DNA of 64,000 nucleotides from Phialophora verrucosa (GCA_002099365.1 MSED01000001.1:558001-622000); one strand, 5' to 3'. Shown: positions 1-10,708, counted from the first letter of the stretch. The notes: generated by a model from the letters alone, not told the origin. Translations and numbers: made by a program.

Positions 1-1028
1 GAGGTCCAGTCAATCCAGCTGCTTTCTTCGGTGGTGGTTACGGGGGCAGGAGGTGTGACGGGGATCGGAGTAACAGACGTCGTCCAGTCAAGCCAGCTGG
101 TCTCTTCGGTTGTTGTTGTTGTTGTTGTTGTTGTGACGGGGGCAACTGGGATAGTGGTGGTCCAATCCGCCCAGCTTGAAGAAGCCGGAGTTGTCGTGGT
201 AGTGGTGCTGCTGCTCGAGCTCCAGTCGAGCCACTGAGATTCAGAGCTCGAACTTGAACTTGTCGTGACCGGGGCGACCGGAGTGGCAGGTGTAGTTTGT
301 GACCAATCCGCCCAGGTTTCCGAGGTGGCAGAACAGGAAGTGGTGCTGCTGGTTGTTGTCGTCGAAGAGCTCCAGTCAGACCAACTCTCTGCAGAGCTGG
401 TAGTTGTAATTGGAGCAACCGGTGTCTCGGAGGTCGACACGCTCCAGTCCGACCACGTCTCCGGGCTAGTCGTTGAGCTGCTCGTTGTCGTACTCGAGGT
501 CGTACTCGTCCAGTCGTTCCAAGTAGGGCTCGCGCTGGTCGTCGAGCTGCTGGAAGTCGTGCCGGAAGTCGCACTCGTCCAATCGCTCCAGACAGGGCTT
601 GAGGAGGGGATGATCGACGTTGTTGTGGTAACTGCACTGGGACTTGTGGTCGAGCTCGTAGTTTGGCTCCAGTCGCTCCATACTGGGCTTGAGCTTGTCG
701 TCGTCGTGGTTGTGGTCGTTGAGCTGGACCAATCCGACCAGATTGGGCTAGGAGCTGGCCCGTGTTGCTCTGCACAGTGAGTCACAACGAGACCAATGGC
801 AGTAGCGACGGATTCAGGTGCGCAACCGGCCACGACGCATGATTGAATGGTCGCAACAGAATCGGGGCTGCAGACATCAGTGAAGCTGGCCGCTGCTGAC
901 TCTGTGCAGCTAACCAAGCAATCCGGGGGAGGGGCAGAAGTGGCCTGGGGTCTAGGAAGCGCAGATGAGAGAGGCACAGCTGAGAGAGTGGCAGCGGCAA
1001 CAATCGCAGATCGGGAACGAGAATGCAT
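1..1028 (-). CDS. Secreted CFEM-like protein with WxDW tandem repeats (partial)
   Basis: The frame opens at an ATG at 1028 and stays open to the window edge, so at least 342 residues are present and the C terminus is missing. Residues 1-24 form a signal peptide (AIVAAATLSAVPLSS core). Residues 37-85 hold six cysteines (37, 41, 53, 64, 69, 85) in an arrangement resembling a reduced CFEM domain; canonical CFEM has eight. From about residue 95 onward the protein is Ser/Thr rich and carries eleven W-x-D-W motifs (WSDW, WNDW, WADW, WLDW, WIDW) spaced roughly 16-28 residues apart. CFEM proteins are fungal surface or secreted proteins, some acting in haem capture or adhesion; a surface role here is inference. 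Other frames over the repeat are also open because of codon bias and are not genes. I cannot name a family for the WxDW repeat. Confidence 0.75.
   Translation of the reverse strand, partial: MHSRSRSAIVAAATLSAVPLSSALPRPQATSAPPPDCLVSCTESAAASFTDVCSPDSVATIQSCVVAGCAPESVATAIGLVVTHCAEQHGPAPSPIWSDWSSSTTTTTTTTSSSPVWSDWSQTTSSTTSPSAVTTTTSIIPSSSPVWSDWTSATSGTTSSSSTTSASPTWNDWTSTTSSTTTSSSTTSPETWSDWSVSTSETPVAPITTTSSAESWSDWSSSTTTTSSTTSCSATSETWADWSQTTPATPVAPVTTSSSSSSESQWLDWSSSSSTTTTTTPASSSWADWTTTIPVAPVTTTTTTTTTEETSWLDWTTSVTPIPVTPPAPVTTTEESSWIDWT
110..134. repeat. (TTG)n trinucleotide tract
   Basis: About eight uninterrupted GTT/TTG units. On the coding minus strand they encode a run of threonines between two WxDW motifs of the secreted protein. 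Such tracts vary easily in length. Confidence 0.8.
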
Positions 1029-2847
1029 GTCGAATGAACTTATGTAATATAACAATGGACAATGCAGATATCGAGGAAGATATGGTGCTCTGTACGCTCT
1101 TTGGAACGTGCGAGTGTCAAAGCTGCTCTGTTGGAGTGTTTTGGATGGATGAAAGACTCGGTGCACAAACCTCTATGCGACCCGCGATATATAGACGAGA
1201 TACTCGACCTCGAGAGCTCCTACCAGCCTCCATTGTGCAGAAAGGCAATGTTAGGCGGCTGAGATGAACTAGCATTGTGGTGTATTGCGTGGCTAGGAGG
1301 CGAGTATGGCAGGGTTGAAGCGAGATACGAGTGGCCAACAGCAAGAAATGCAGCGGCAGGGAACAGGTGGAGCAGAGACTAAAGTGTTGCCAAGCACTCC
1401 CAGATCTACTCCACGTATTACAATTGGCTGCTGGGCACTGTGTGGATAACCAGCCGCCCAGCGCTAAACCAGATCCACTTCAGTAAACAAAGTCTCAAAG
1501 AACAATGGCGGGACATATAATGGAGGGCTGGAAAGCCTTAGTTACGCAAGATTGACATGATGCCTGCTCTGAGGATCTTCATCCTCTCCTGATTGGGCAG
1601 AAGAAGAATATGAATCAGCCCGTAGCACATATCAGCCACAGAAGTTGTGCCCAGCCAAAAGGGAAGGATAGCTCTTACGCGTCCATGTAGGGAACGTAGT
1701 ATGTCGATGATTCTTCCAGGCCATGATGCAATCATTCAGGTTGCCTGTGCGGGTGCGGTTCTACAGCATGACATCGTTGGCGGGGTTCTAAACTGCAAGG
1801 AAACGCCTGCAATGACAAAGCGCTCGATCTTTTTTTGGCAGCTCTAACGTAGCCTTGACTCTGAAGGACCGATTCAGTCAGTCTGCACATTACGCACGAA
1901 GCACGTTGAACATCCCCGCCACCGGGCAACGACCCGGCCGAACTCGATTAGCGAAACACTAAGATGCACTAGTTCGGCGAGGCTGGGTTTCAGCCTCATA
2001 GTCGCTCGCGAGGTACATAGCGCAGTGCTACAGCTGGTCAATGGATGGACGATGACAACAGGTGGAGCATGGTTCCGGGGTATAGTACGCGATACACTAC
2101 AGCACCAGGGGCTTCGAGGCTAACGCGGTGTGGCACGCTTGGAGTGAAAGCATCCGCCTTCTGCTACGAGCACTGCCACTTGAATGCAAAAGTTGGTTCT
2201 CCGTATCCTGCCATGCTCGCATATTTCAATGAACTACGAGGTACTCGGTAGTGAATCAAGGGATATTTGAATCGCCAAAGGAGCAGTGTTGGATAGAGGC
2301 CAGCTCATCGAATTCATCTCTCATTACGGTCTGTGTGGAGGTGCTTGAGGGTTCCGTGCTTGGTCAAGCTCTTGCATGCTTTAGACAACCATGAGTCTCA
2401 TCGCCATCTCGCCTTTTCAATCCCCTTGGTACCTCAATGCGTCCAACTGTTTGCCGCACCAATGCAATGCGCCTGGCTTCTGAAAAATCAAATCATCCTG
2501 AACACGCGCAACTCGGTAATCCCAACGAACCCCCGTTGCTGTACTCTGTACTGCAAGTAATATGGTCAAACAAAGGGTACAGGGGAGTAAGCCACGAGTT
2601 CTGGGTTGTTGATGGGCTTTTGAGACAAACCTCCATTATAGACGTGCTTAGCGGGAGGTAACCAAGGCAGCTGGTTGATCTAGCGTCGGATGGTCGAGTC
2701 CCTGAATGGAGAGATGGCGCCCGTCATATGGAGCCCATTCGTGATTGAAGCTGCTTCGACGTGGTATTACATTAAACGCCTGGACGTAACTGAACATCGG
2801 GTTTGCGTGTTTGTAAGAGTCCATCCGACCAAAGGACGGCCTCCGCG
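1029..2847. other. Intergenic, no supported gene
   Basis: About 1.8 kb containing the promoter of the WxDW-repeat gene and the 3' side of the GTPase gene. Only short frames with no recognisable domain are present. I see no RNA gene or mobile element. Confidence 0.6.
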
Positions 2848-3834
2848 TCAGTTCACTGATTGGTAAAGTAGCAGAGGTTCTCCAACGTTCTCGATCTCGG
2901 GAATCGTGCATTTCAGGTCGAAGGCTTTCGAAAGAACGATTTTGAAGATCTTCTGGACGTTGATGCTGTGACTGGTGCTGCTAAAGATGAGGCTTGCTCG
3001 CATTGCCTTGGCGAATCTCCGAGCCTACACAAACGGCGATAATCAGTTAGCATACTTTTGGAATTGATGCTAAAGTTAAAGCACTTCTTGTGCTTACCTG
3101 ATTGCTGATCTCCTCTTGATCTTCTCTGGGAAAGTTGACGAAATGGTCATATTTGGTCCCAATCAAAAACGGAATGGCGGTTTTGTTGAAGCCTCGGCCT
3201 TGTCTATACCACTCTTTGATGCTGTTCAGCGTTGACTTCCGAGTCAGGTCGAACATGAATAGGATCGCGACGGCGTCGTTGCAGACAAGGGGAAGCATGT
3301 TGACAAACTCTCTCTGACCGCCGAGATCCCAAATCGAAAAGGTAATCTCGGTATTGCGTATTGAGATTGTCTTCTCCATGAAATTGACGCCTAGCAACAA
3401 GTTAGACACTCAAGCTGGGAGCACAGCGGCACGAACGCACCCAATGTCTGTATGTAGTCTTCGTCCCAGCTGCCCTCGACATATTTGACCATCAAACTCG
3501 TCTTCCCTATCTGAGCATCGCCAACCATTCCGACCTTGATGACGACGCTTGATTTGCTGGCTGGCTGTGACTGACGATTCTCCTGATATTGTGTCTGTTG
3601 TTGGCCGCCCATGCCAGAACCTGGTCTTGAACCCGGCTGTTGGTACAGACTGGGTGAGTTGTATTTCTGGCTTGGGTCGTTGTCTATGGGCGGCGTCGCC
3701 GTGGCAGTCGACGGCTGAGACTGCGGGCCATTTTGGACCGCAGCGGCTTCCTCTTGTGACTGATCCTGATCGTTGACGATGTGCGGACTGTAGGCCGAAT
3801 CGGCGGGGTAGTCGACGGGGGTAGAGGGATCCAT
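2848..3834 (-). CDS. Septation-network Ras-like GTPase, Spg1/Tem1 family
   Basis: Three exons: 3834-3441, 3390-3098 and 3024-2848, joined by GT-AG introns of 50 and 73 nt, giving about 286 residues. The first ~95 residues are a disordered Gln/Ser/Pro-rich extension. The GTPase domain follows, with P-loop GDAQIGKTSL, G3 motif WDLGGQREF and G4 motif GTKYD. The TKYD form of G4 and DLGGQ are typical of Spg1/Tem1. The protein ends with the family's C-terminal helix and no prenylation CAAX box. In yeasts this GTPase switches on the septation initiation/mitotic exit network at the spindle pole body. The first exon splits a Gly codon just after the P-loop region. Assignment is confident; the N-terminal extension is longer than in yeasts. 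Confidence 0.92.
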
Positions 3835-4153
3835 AGTTGGAGGACAACGAGCGGAGTGTGTTGCGAGGAGAGGTTGACAAGAGCTTTAGAAGCCTGCGGG
3901 CGAGCGTCTGGGAGAACTCATGCGGTGCGAATATATCGTTTCGGGCTGAGGATGGATGTGGTCAGGATGAGGCCGCAGGTCGCAGCCGAAGGGCGGTTTA
4001 AAGTGTGAGGAATTGACAGATGCGCATAGCGAATCAACATCGAATGCACGAGACGCGTCTACGCAGTCCAATCAACGCCCATTATCTTGGTTCATGGAGG
4101 GCATCATTTCAGTCATAACGATACGGAAGGCCATGGTGATTCTTAGCTGGCCG
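3835..4153. other. Intergenic, promoter of the GTPase gene
   Basis: About 320 nt between two minus-strand genes. It holds the upstream region of the Spg1-like gene and the end of the DUF202 gene. No further feature was seen. Confidence 0.5.
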
Positions 4154-4777
4154 CTACAGCAAGAATATCGCTTCAGAAGCTCCGGCCTGCCTTTGTCTAG
4201 ACGCTTGCACCTCCGCGGCTAAGAATAAGGCGCATGCGGTGATGATGGCCGCTGAGACCACCAGGAAAACAGCTTGAGTCTTCATCCCTGTCTGAACCAA
4301 TGCCCGCCGTTTTGCATACTTGGTGACTGTGCGCATGTATATTGCCAGTCCAGTCACGAGGCAAGCCAGCGAGAGGACCCAGAAGATAATTCCCATCGGA
4401 TGGCTCAGCCTTCGTTCTAAGTCGGTTGGTTGATGTTTGAGATGGAAGTTGACTAGGATGGCCACCGCGACTATAGCCATATAGATCGACAGCCGAAGCC
4501 ACGACAAGAATGTGCGCTCGTTGGCACAGTGGTCCCGCGCGTCTGACGTTGTGTTAGGGAAGAGAAGCGGGGCGTACAGCGGCTGAAGAAGAAACATCTT
4601 GAGCGGATTTTCAGGATGGTACCTAGTATCGTTCAGCAAAGACTGGCCGTGTCCATGGCTGGGGGAATCCTACTCGCTGACATTGATAGTGGCGCCGAAC
4701 GGATTGTAAAGGAGGTGCCACTCGTCTTCATCATCGGGAGGTCGTCCATTTGGACTGCTATCTTCTTGATGAGCCAT
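4154..4777 (-). CDS. DUF202-family membrane protein with an in-frame TAG
   Basis: The frame from the ATG at 4777 to the TAG at 4154-4156 spans 208 codons but contains a TAG at codon 36 (4670-4672). Sequence on both sides looks coding: an acidic N terminus (DDEDEWHLLYNPFG) before it and a DUF202 domain after it. The domain includes DARDHCANERTFLSWLRLS followed by three hydrophobic helices (IYMAIVAVAILVNF, MGIIFWVLSLACLVTGL, AVFLVVSAAIITACALFL). DUF202 proteins are small three-helix membrane proteins, found alone or in vacuolar VTC proteins. Possible explanations are a real nonsense allele, a base error, readthrough, or removal of the stop by a 63-nt in-frame intron (4659-4721, weak donor GTGGCA, acceptor CCCCCAG). 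No in-frame ATG lies between the stop and Met in the LKMF motif. Confidence 0.6.
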
Positions 4778-5575
4778 CCTTCGGAGACGTCCTCAGCCGC
4801 GGGCGATAAAATGTAGAGATTCGCTTTCTACGATAGCGAACAAGTCATGGACCAATGATAAAGAATGCGGTACGAGTAGGAGTTTGAGGATATTAGCTAT
4901 GTATCGTTGACGTTCAGATACTGTACTGGATGGTGTTGATGAGGCTCGAGATGACGCAAGAGAGTCGCCGAGGCCTAAAGCTAGGGTTGCCCATGCTAGA
5001 TGCAAGAGCCCAGGGACCTCATGCCGAATCCACCCTCTGCCTGCTGTCGCAAGGAGAAATCTGGCTGAAGATTCCCTGGCGCATCTCTAAGCATCTTTCC
5101 TCCCTAATGCTGGCACTGAGTCTCTCAGCAACCGATAGAGTTGCCATCTCATGCTTGACTTGGTATCTTCAAGCGGGAAGAACTGGCTATCTACTCAGGC
5201 GGGAGGCGACACATATCACCGGCGTTGCCCCGCCCTCTTCTACGGGCCAATAACGCCTAAGAAAACAGCCAGGGAAGCGCCCGAATGGTTCAGCATTAGC
5301 GAGGCTGTGCCCGATGCGGCCACTGCAGCCGATGAGATTTGGAGATCATCGACGCAGATGGGAGCTTTATCAGCCAACGTTTCCCAGCATATTTCCTAGT
5401 CCTAGCTTCTTCGCTCCTCCAGACAAGTCCAGGCTTGATCAACTATTTGCAACCGAGAGAGACACGGCTCAACTGAAGATCAAGTTTGAGCATGCGAAGT
5501 CTGGAGTCGAGATCGTAGCGGATCAAACCGTCTAACTCCCGCTGGAAGCATTGCTTTCGGCCAGGGCTTGCCCCC
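4778..5575. other. Divergent intergenic region
   Basis: About 800 nt separate the minus-strand DUF202 gene from the plus-strand MATE gene and must hold both promoters. No conserved coding frame was recognised. Confidence 0.55.
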
Positions 5576-7558
5576 ATGGCTACGCCGCCGAAGAACCACA
5601 GTACGCTCGAGCGTGTCACGAGCATGACGAGTCGGGCGTTTTCTCGTTCTCTCCCGGATTTTTCACCCATCGCACAGGCGTCGCTGGCTCGGGACATCGA
5701 AGAAGACCCTGAAGATGCCGTCGAGTCAGAATCCGAGCCCGACTCCGAGACCTCAACCTTACGACCTTCTACATCTGCGCCTGGAAGAGGACAGTCTTTT
5801 GCGGGACTGTATCGTCGACCAAGTTTTGTCGGCGCTGGAAACAGAGCGACTGTTCTCCCACATCTACTATCAACAGAGCATGAGCGGCTCTCGAAGCAAG
5901 AGAGGAAGCAGGCAATGGAGGAGGAAAGGAGTCTGTTGAGAGACAATAACATTATCCCTCCGAAACATCCGCAGGCTGCTGGCGACGATGCTAGCCGAAG
6001 AAGAAGCATTTTCCATATTCCCGGCGGAGATCGCAAAGTGTCCCGCGATGAAGAAGCCACACCGGCATTGGATGGGGGCTTTGGAGTTGCGTCCGAAGCG
6101 ACTCCTCTGCTGGGCGACCCGACTCTACCTTATGGTGGCCAGGATGATCCCCAGACCATCAACCAGAAATGGGAGGAAGCGGTGGCTGCTGGCATGATCC
6201 ATACCACATGGCAGCGAGAGGCCAAGGTCCTTGCCCGATATTCAGCGCCCTTAATGGTCACATTTATCCTACAGTACTCGCTTACCGTCGCAAGTATTTT
6301 CACAGTCGGACATATCGGAACAGTAGAACTGGGAGCAGTCAGCTTAGCTTCTATGTCTGCGAACATTACTGGTTATGCGATTTACCAAGGCCTAGCAACC
6401 TCACTCGACACTCTCTGCGCACAAGCCTATGGCTCCGGCCGCAGAAAACTGGTGGGTTTGCAAATGCAACGCATGGTATTCTTCTTATGGAGCATCACTC
6501 TTCCCATCGCCGTCATCTGGATCTTCGCAGAGAACATTCTCCTCGCGCTCGTCCCGGAGCCAGAAGTCGCCAAACTGGCTGGCCTCTACCTGAAGGTCGT
6601 CTTAGCGGGAGCACCGGGCTACGCGGCGTTCGAGGCTGGGAAACGCTACGTCCAAGCCCAAGGGCTCTTCTCGGCCTCCTTATACGTTCTTCTCTTCTGC
6701 GCCCCTTTCAACGCATTCATGAACTGGCTCTTTGTATGGAGGCTCAAGATGGGGTTCGTCGGCGCACCCATCGCCGTTGCCGTCACAGACAATCTCCTGC
6801 CGATCGGTCTGTTCATCTACGTCCGCTTCTTCTCCAGATCCGGCATGTCTTGCTGGAATGGCTTCACGAAAAAAGCGCTCCAGAATTGGGGTCCGATGGT
6901 GAGACTTGCATTGCCTGGAGTGGTGATGATTGAAGCCGAAGTCCTGGCCTTCGAGATCCTCACCTTCGCTGCATCGTATTTCGGCACGACGACTCTCGCC
7001 GCACAATCCGTCCTCGCCACTCTCACCTCGTTGACGTTCCAAATCCCCTTCCCACTGAGCATAGCCGGCTCCACGCGCGTGGCGAACCTGATAGGAGCAA
7101 CCCTCGCCGATGCCGCCAAAGTCAGCACCAAAGTAACCTTTTCCGCCGCTGTGGTCGTCGGCATCCTAAACGTGACGCTCCTGTCCGCGCTGAAAGACTA
7201 CATCCCCCGCCTCTTCACCTCAGACGCTGAAGTCATCCGCATCGTGTCCGAGATCCTCCCCCTCTGCGCCGCGTTTCAGCTCTTCGACGCCCTCGCTGCA
7301 GCTTGTAACGGCATTTTACGTGGCCTGGGGCGGCAAGAGTTTGGCGGCTACGTGCAGCTGTTTTGTTACTACGTGTTCGCCATGCCGATTAGTTTTGGAA
7401 CGGCGTTTGGGGCGGGCTGGGGCCTCTGGGGGTTGTGGACCGGAGTTGCGCTCGCGCTCGGGTTGGTGGCCGCCGTCGAGTTTGTGTATCTCGCCAGGAC
7501 GGACTGGAACCGCAGCGTGGAAGAGGCGACGGCTCGGAATATGGAGGGTGGTATATGA
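5576..7558 (+). CDS. MATE-family multidrug/toxin efflux transporter
   Basis: Intronless, 660 residues. Residues 1 to about 205 are a hydrophilic, Ser/Arg/Glu-rich cytosolic N terminus, as in other fungal MATE proteins. The membrane core begins near YSAPLMVTFILQYSLTVAS and continues through about twelve hydrophobic segments. It includes the family motifs around GAVSLASMSANITGYAI and QGLATSLDTLCAQAYGSG, repeated in the second half near FGTTTLAAQSVLATLTSL. MATE proteins are cation-coupled antiporters that export organic compounds. Yeast Erc1, which confers ethionine resistance, is the known relative. Substrate and membrane (plasma or vacuolar) cannot be read from the sequence. It is convergent with the isomerase gene downstream. 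Confidence 0.93.
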   Translation: MATPPKNHSTLERVTSMTSRAFSRSLPDFSPIAQASLARDIEEDPEDAVESESEPDSETSTLRPSTSAPGRGQSFAGLYRRPSFVGAGNRATVLPHLLSTEHERLSKQERKQAMEEERSLLRDNNIIPPKHPQAAGDDASRRRSIFHIPGGDRKVSRDEEATPALDGGFGVASEATPLLGDPTLPYGGQDDPQTINQKWEEAVAAGMIHTTWQREAKVLARYSAPLMVTFILQYSLTVASIFTVGHIGTVELGAVSLASMSANITGYAIYQGLATSLDTLCAQAYGSGRRKLVGLQMQRMVFFLWSITLPIAVIWIFAENILLALVPEPEVAKLAGLYLKVVLAGAPGYAAFEAGKRYVQAQGLFSASLYVLLFCAPFNAFMNWLFVWRLKMGFVGAPIAVAVTDNLLPIGLFIYVRFFSRSGMSCWNGFTKKALQNWGPMVRLALPGVVMIEAEVLAFEILTFAASYFGTTTLAAQSVLATLTSLTFQIPFPLSIAGSTRVANLIGATLADAAKVSTKVTFSAAVVVGILNVTLLSALKDYIPRLFTSDAEVIRIVSEILPLCAAFQLFDALAAACNGILRGLGRQEFGGYVQLFCYYVFAMPISFGTAFGAGWGLWGLWTGVALALGLVAAVEFVYLARTDWNRSVEEATARNMEGGI

Positions 7559-7938
7559 GAGATGTAGCGTGTTGGTGGTCCGTCCCAGAGCGGAGTATTG
7601 TCCTTTGCTGCTTTGTGCAACGTGGTTGAAGGATATCCTGTATATAGCGTACGAGAGATGCAGCGACATGAATTGAACCTGAACATGGCTAATAATAATT
7701 CTGTTCGAAGTATCTTGCGAATGGGCACGAACTACTTCATCATATGCATGCCCAAATGATTTGGCAGGAAACATGTTTCTTGGGAGGGTCTGTACAGTTC
7801 TCTTGTTGCGCCTGAACGCCCCCTCCCCGGTCTGGGATACTGATGCTATGCGCTCTTATCTCACACCCATGAAGCCTCCCATGTGCGCTATGAAAGCCAA
7901 AGTTACACTAAGTCTCGTCTCTATTCGAAGTCCAGTTC
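7559..7938. other. Convergent 3' region
   Basis: About 380 nt between the 3' ends of the MATE and isomerase genes. No gene or repeat seen. Confidence 0.5.
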
Positions 7939-8784
7939 TCACATCCGTCGAATCTGAGCCTCGTTCATGACTTCGCTTAGCTTCCCTTGCACGAGCTTCT
8001 CCCACCACTCAAACAGCATGCCCTCGCAGATGAGGCGGAACCAGGGCGTGTATTTCAGAGCCTGATCTTTCCCGGTCTGGCTCTCTACGTCCTTGAACAT
8101 CTGCTTCAGTTCCTCGGGACTCACCCACCGTGTATCCTGCACTTCATTCGTGTTGATATCCAGGGTGACGTCCGCTTCAATGAACAGGATATAGTCGATC
8201 TCGTGCTCCCCCCACTTGCCATCCGAAGGGGCTAGATAATGAATCCTCGTCAGGAAGCTGAATTCCGAGACCGGCACCTGCGAGGCCGGAATGCCTAGCT
8301 CGTGGCCCAACTTTCGCTGCGCTGCGCGCTTCGCCCCTTCCACATTACTCGACAACTCCCCGTTGCCCGTCTCCGCCGGATGCGCCAGCGGGTGCGAGCA
8401 GCACGTGTTCGTCCACATGTCCGGGAATGTGATCTTCTCGCTCGCCCGCTGTTGAAGGAGCAGTTTCTTACTCGTCGGGTCGAACAGGAAGACCGAGAAT
8501 GCGCGGTGCAGTAATCCTTGGTTGATGTTGGACATCAGGTGGCAGGCTTTCTTAGAGGCAGAGCCGATGGGCGCATCGTCGTGGTCCAATACGATACACA
8601 TTTCGTCCATAAGCCGGATTTGCTCTTCGTCATAGCCGGCTAGGAGGTCGTCGGAGGTAGTTTCAGAGGCGCCGTTGGCGGAGGGGGTGTGTGTGGGTAC
8701 CATGTCTGCGCCGATGAGGCGGGTGTGCACTTCAGGGAAGAGGCTCGTGACATTTTCGCGGGTTATGGTTATGGAGGAAGCCAT
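7939..8784 (-). CDS. IDI1: Isopentenyl-diphosphate delta-isomerase
   Basis: Single exon of 281 residues from the ATG at 8784, the first ATG in a frame that is also open further upstream. It converts isopentenyl diphosphate to dimethylallyl diphosphate in the mevalonate pathway, feeding sterols and other isoprenoids. The Nudix-like IDI fold is clear: SNINQGLLHRAFSVFLFD, FPDMWTNTCCSHPL with the catalytic Cys, and WGEHEIDYILFIEADV with the catalytic Glu and metal ligands. C-terminal TPWFRLICEGMLFEWW is also family typical. Length matches fungal homologs. The upstream frame (8785-9069) lacks an ATG and is probably 5' UTR. Confidence 0.96.
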   Translation of the reverse strand: MASSITITRENVTSLFPEVHTRLIGADMVPTHTPSANGASETTSDDLLAGYDEEQIRLMDEMCIVLDHDDAPIGSASKKACHLMSNINQGLLHRAFSVFLFDPTSKKLLLQQRASEKITFPDMWTNTCCSHPLAHPAETGNGELSSNVEGAKRAAQRKLGHELGIPASQVPVSEFSFLTRIHYLAPSDGKWGEHEIDYILFIEADVTLDINTNEVQDTRWVSPEELKQMFKDVESQTGKDQALKYTPWFRLICEGMLFEWWEKLVQGKLSEVMNEAQIRRM

Positions 8785-9231
8785 GCTGGCCGCGTCGTTT
8801 GATGAGAAGTATTCAAGCGAGGCCTGAGGAGGGGAGACAACGGAGGAGTCGAGATACGACGGTGGCGATCGTGAGTGTTTGTCAATGGGAGCGGGGGAAG
8901 AGGAAACTGCAACGGCGGTGAAAAGTGATGGACTGCGGCTGGAAAAAGTTCGGTCACGTGCCAGGGGTAAACATGCCGCTCGGGCAGCATCTTCCGAAGT
9001 GACCTGACCAGGCGGGCGAGAACAGGCCTGAACAAGGCCAACCCCGCCTAGGCCAACCCCGCACAGCACCCCCTTCTAGGCCTGGAATCTAATTGAGGTT
9101 TCCCCACGAGTCCTGTTGCGCCTTTAAGTAAAATCAACAGGCCCCCAGAACATGCAGTCATAGCTTCACCTTAACCGATACATACCTGCGTCATCCTATC
9201 ACCCAGACCATCAGATCACAACTGCGCCGAA
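8785..9231. other. Divergent promoter, IDI1 / Tma17-like gene
   Basis: About 450 nt separate the start codons of two divergent genes, so it must carry both promoters and 5' UTRs. A CCAAT or sterol element was not convincingly identified. Confidence 0.5.
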
Positions 9232-9723
9232 ATGTCCTCCGAATCCCAGCCTATCTCGGCAGAGCGCTTCGCGTTCGCAATCCAAGATCTCCCTGCGGAG
9301 AACCTGTATGCTAAGGCGCAAGAACTCCAAAACTCGATAACTCATCTCGAGCGCTCAAATAAGACGCTTCAAGAATATATCGACAGCATTCGGTCGGACA
9401 CAAGCCTTCCCGAGAGCACGAGGCAAGAGGGCGACAAAGACTGTTCAGATGCGATCCAGGAAAACCAGATCGTCATCGAACGACAGAAGGACCGGATCGA
9501 GTTACTGAAGCGCGAGGTCGAGCGGAGAGGAGCAAAATGGCACGAAATAGACACGAATGGCACGGTCAACGGCAGTTCGGGCGAGGCCGCTACAAGTGGC
9601 AGTACAGCAGAGACGGAACGGAACACAGGAGGGCGATTGACTGATGAGGAGTTGAGGCGGCAGATGATGGGTCGGCTGGGAAACGACCAAGATGGCGACG
9701 AGGAGGACGGAATGCATCTGTGA
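9232..9723 (+). CDS. Tma17/Adc17-like proteasome assembly chaperone
   Basis: Single exon, 163 residues. The N-terminal half is helical with FAFAIQDLPAENLYAK, then QELQNSITHLERSNKTLQEY and DAIQENQIVIERQKDRIELL, forming a two-helix coiled coil. This matches the layout of yeast Tma17 (Adc17): AI-x-L, a NSI-HL-RSN-L-YI block, then a REN-IVL block. The C-terminal third is acidic and disordered. Tma17 is a stress-induced, ribosome-associated chaperone that helps pair Rpt subunits during assembly of the proteasome base. The assignment rests on motif order recalled from the family and has not been confirmed by a search; the alternative is an unrelated short coiled-coil protein. Confidence 0.72.
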   Translation: MSSESQPISAERFAFAIQDLPAENLYAKAQELQNSITHLERSNKTLQEYIDSIRSDTSLPESTRQEGDKDCSDAIQENQIVIERQKDRIELLKREVERRGAKWHEIDTNGTVNGSSGEAATSGSTAETERNTGGRLTDEELRRQMMGRLGNDQDGDEEDGMHL

Positions 9724-10708
9724 AAGCGCGAATACACGAATCAGTCCATCCTAACAACCCCGCGTCAGCAGTCGAGCAATGTCTTTCCTATATCCAAATC
9801 CATCCGACGGGCTTTTTCCTCGAGCGAGGTGTTCTGGAATTGGCTCTGAGACTTCGGACTCCGACCTCTACAGCAGATCCTCCTTCGGATCCTCGAACTG
9901 CGGAGCCTAGATCCAGTAGAGTCGCACTTCCAGTCGAGCGGATGTCGGGATAAGCTCAGGTTGTGCAAAGTTCGCCAGCATTTTAAGGCCAGAACGCTGT
10001 CAAAAGGAGCTGGCGGAGAAGACGAGGCTCCGGAGCCGCGATTACGAGTTAATACGAGCTACAATCAACAATCGTACGGAGTCTTCATCGGTTCCCCTGG
10101 AATACGTCGCTAATAATTCCTACAGAATATCCACATGGCCGAGCCTCTCGTGCGATATGAGTCACTTGGGCTAGATTCACGTAAGGCAAACCGCTTTCGC
10201 TGCATAATCGGAGGACCGCTGTTGTCGCGACAAAACAAACTCGGGATGAAAAGAGACCGAGTGGCTGACAAACGCATCCGCGAGCACGTGCGAGGCTGCG
10301 AGTCAAGATCGAGCACCATCACTTGGCCGCCTCCATTCTGTCGCTTCCACTGCGTCATAGACTCCCAGATCGCTGGGACGGCGATCCAGATCCCTTGTTC
10401 ACCTTTTCCCGACTCGGATCTCACAGAACCCGGGTCAATCAAACCTCTCTGTCTAACAACTGTCCGATCGTTGCGTAAAGACCCCTTCAATCTGCCCGGC
10501 ATGCGGATCCAACCATGCCCTATCATGACGCCTCGAGGCCTTCAAAATCTGCAGTGATGCCCTTTTGTGCCGATTGCTTCCCGTTGCTGCCACATTGAGC
10601 AGTCGGTGCACAGTAGGTACTTTTCTATATTCCCAATACACTGCCCGGCTCTTGATTTCTTCTGTTCCTCCTCCATTCCCAAAGACGTGCTAGATTACAC
10701 GCAAAATC
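9724..10708. other. Intergenic, promoter of MFS gene
   Basis: About 985 nt. It holds the 3' end of the Tma17-like gene and the MFS gene's promoter. A 140-codon frame at 10135-10557 has no recognisable domain and is not called. Confidence 0.5.

Noticed and set aside
38..775. 245-codon minus-strand frame rich in Arg/Pro/Gln, and a 171-codon plus-strand frame
   Set aside because: Both are shadows of the Ser/Thr-rich WxDW repeat; the frame with the signal peptide and cysteines is the coherent one.
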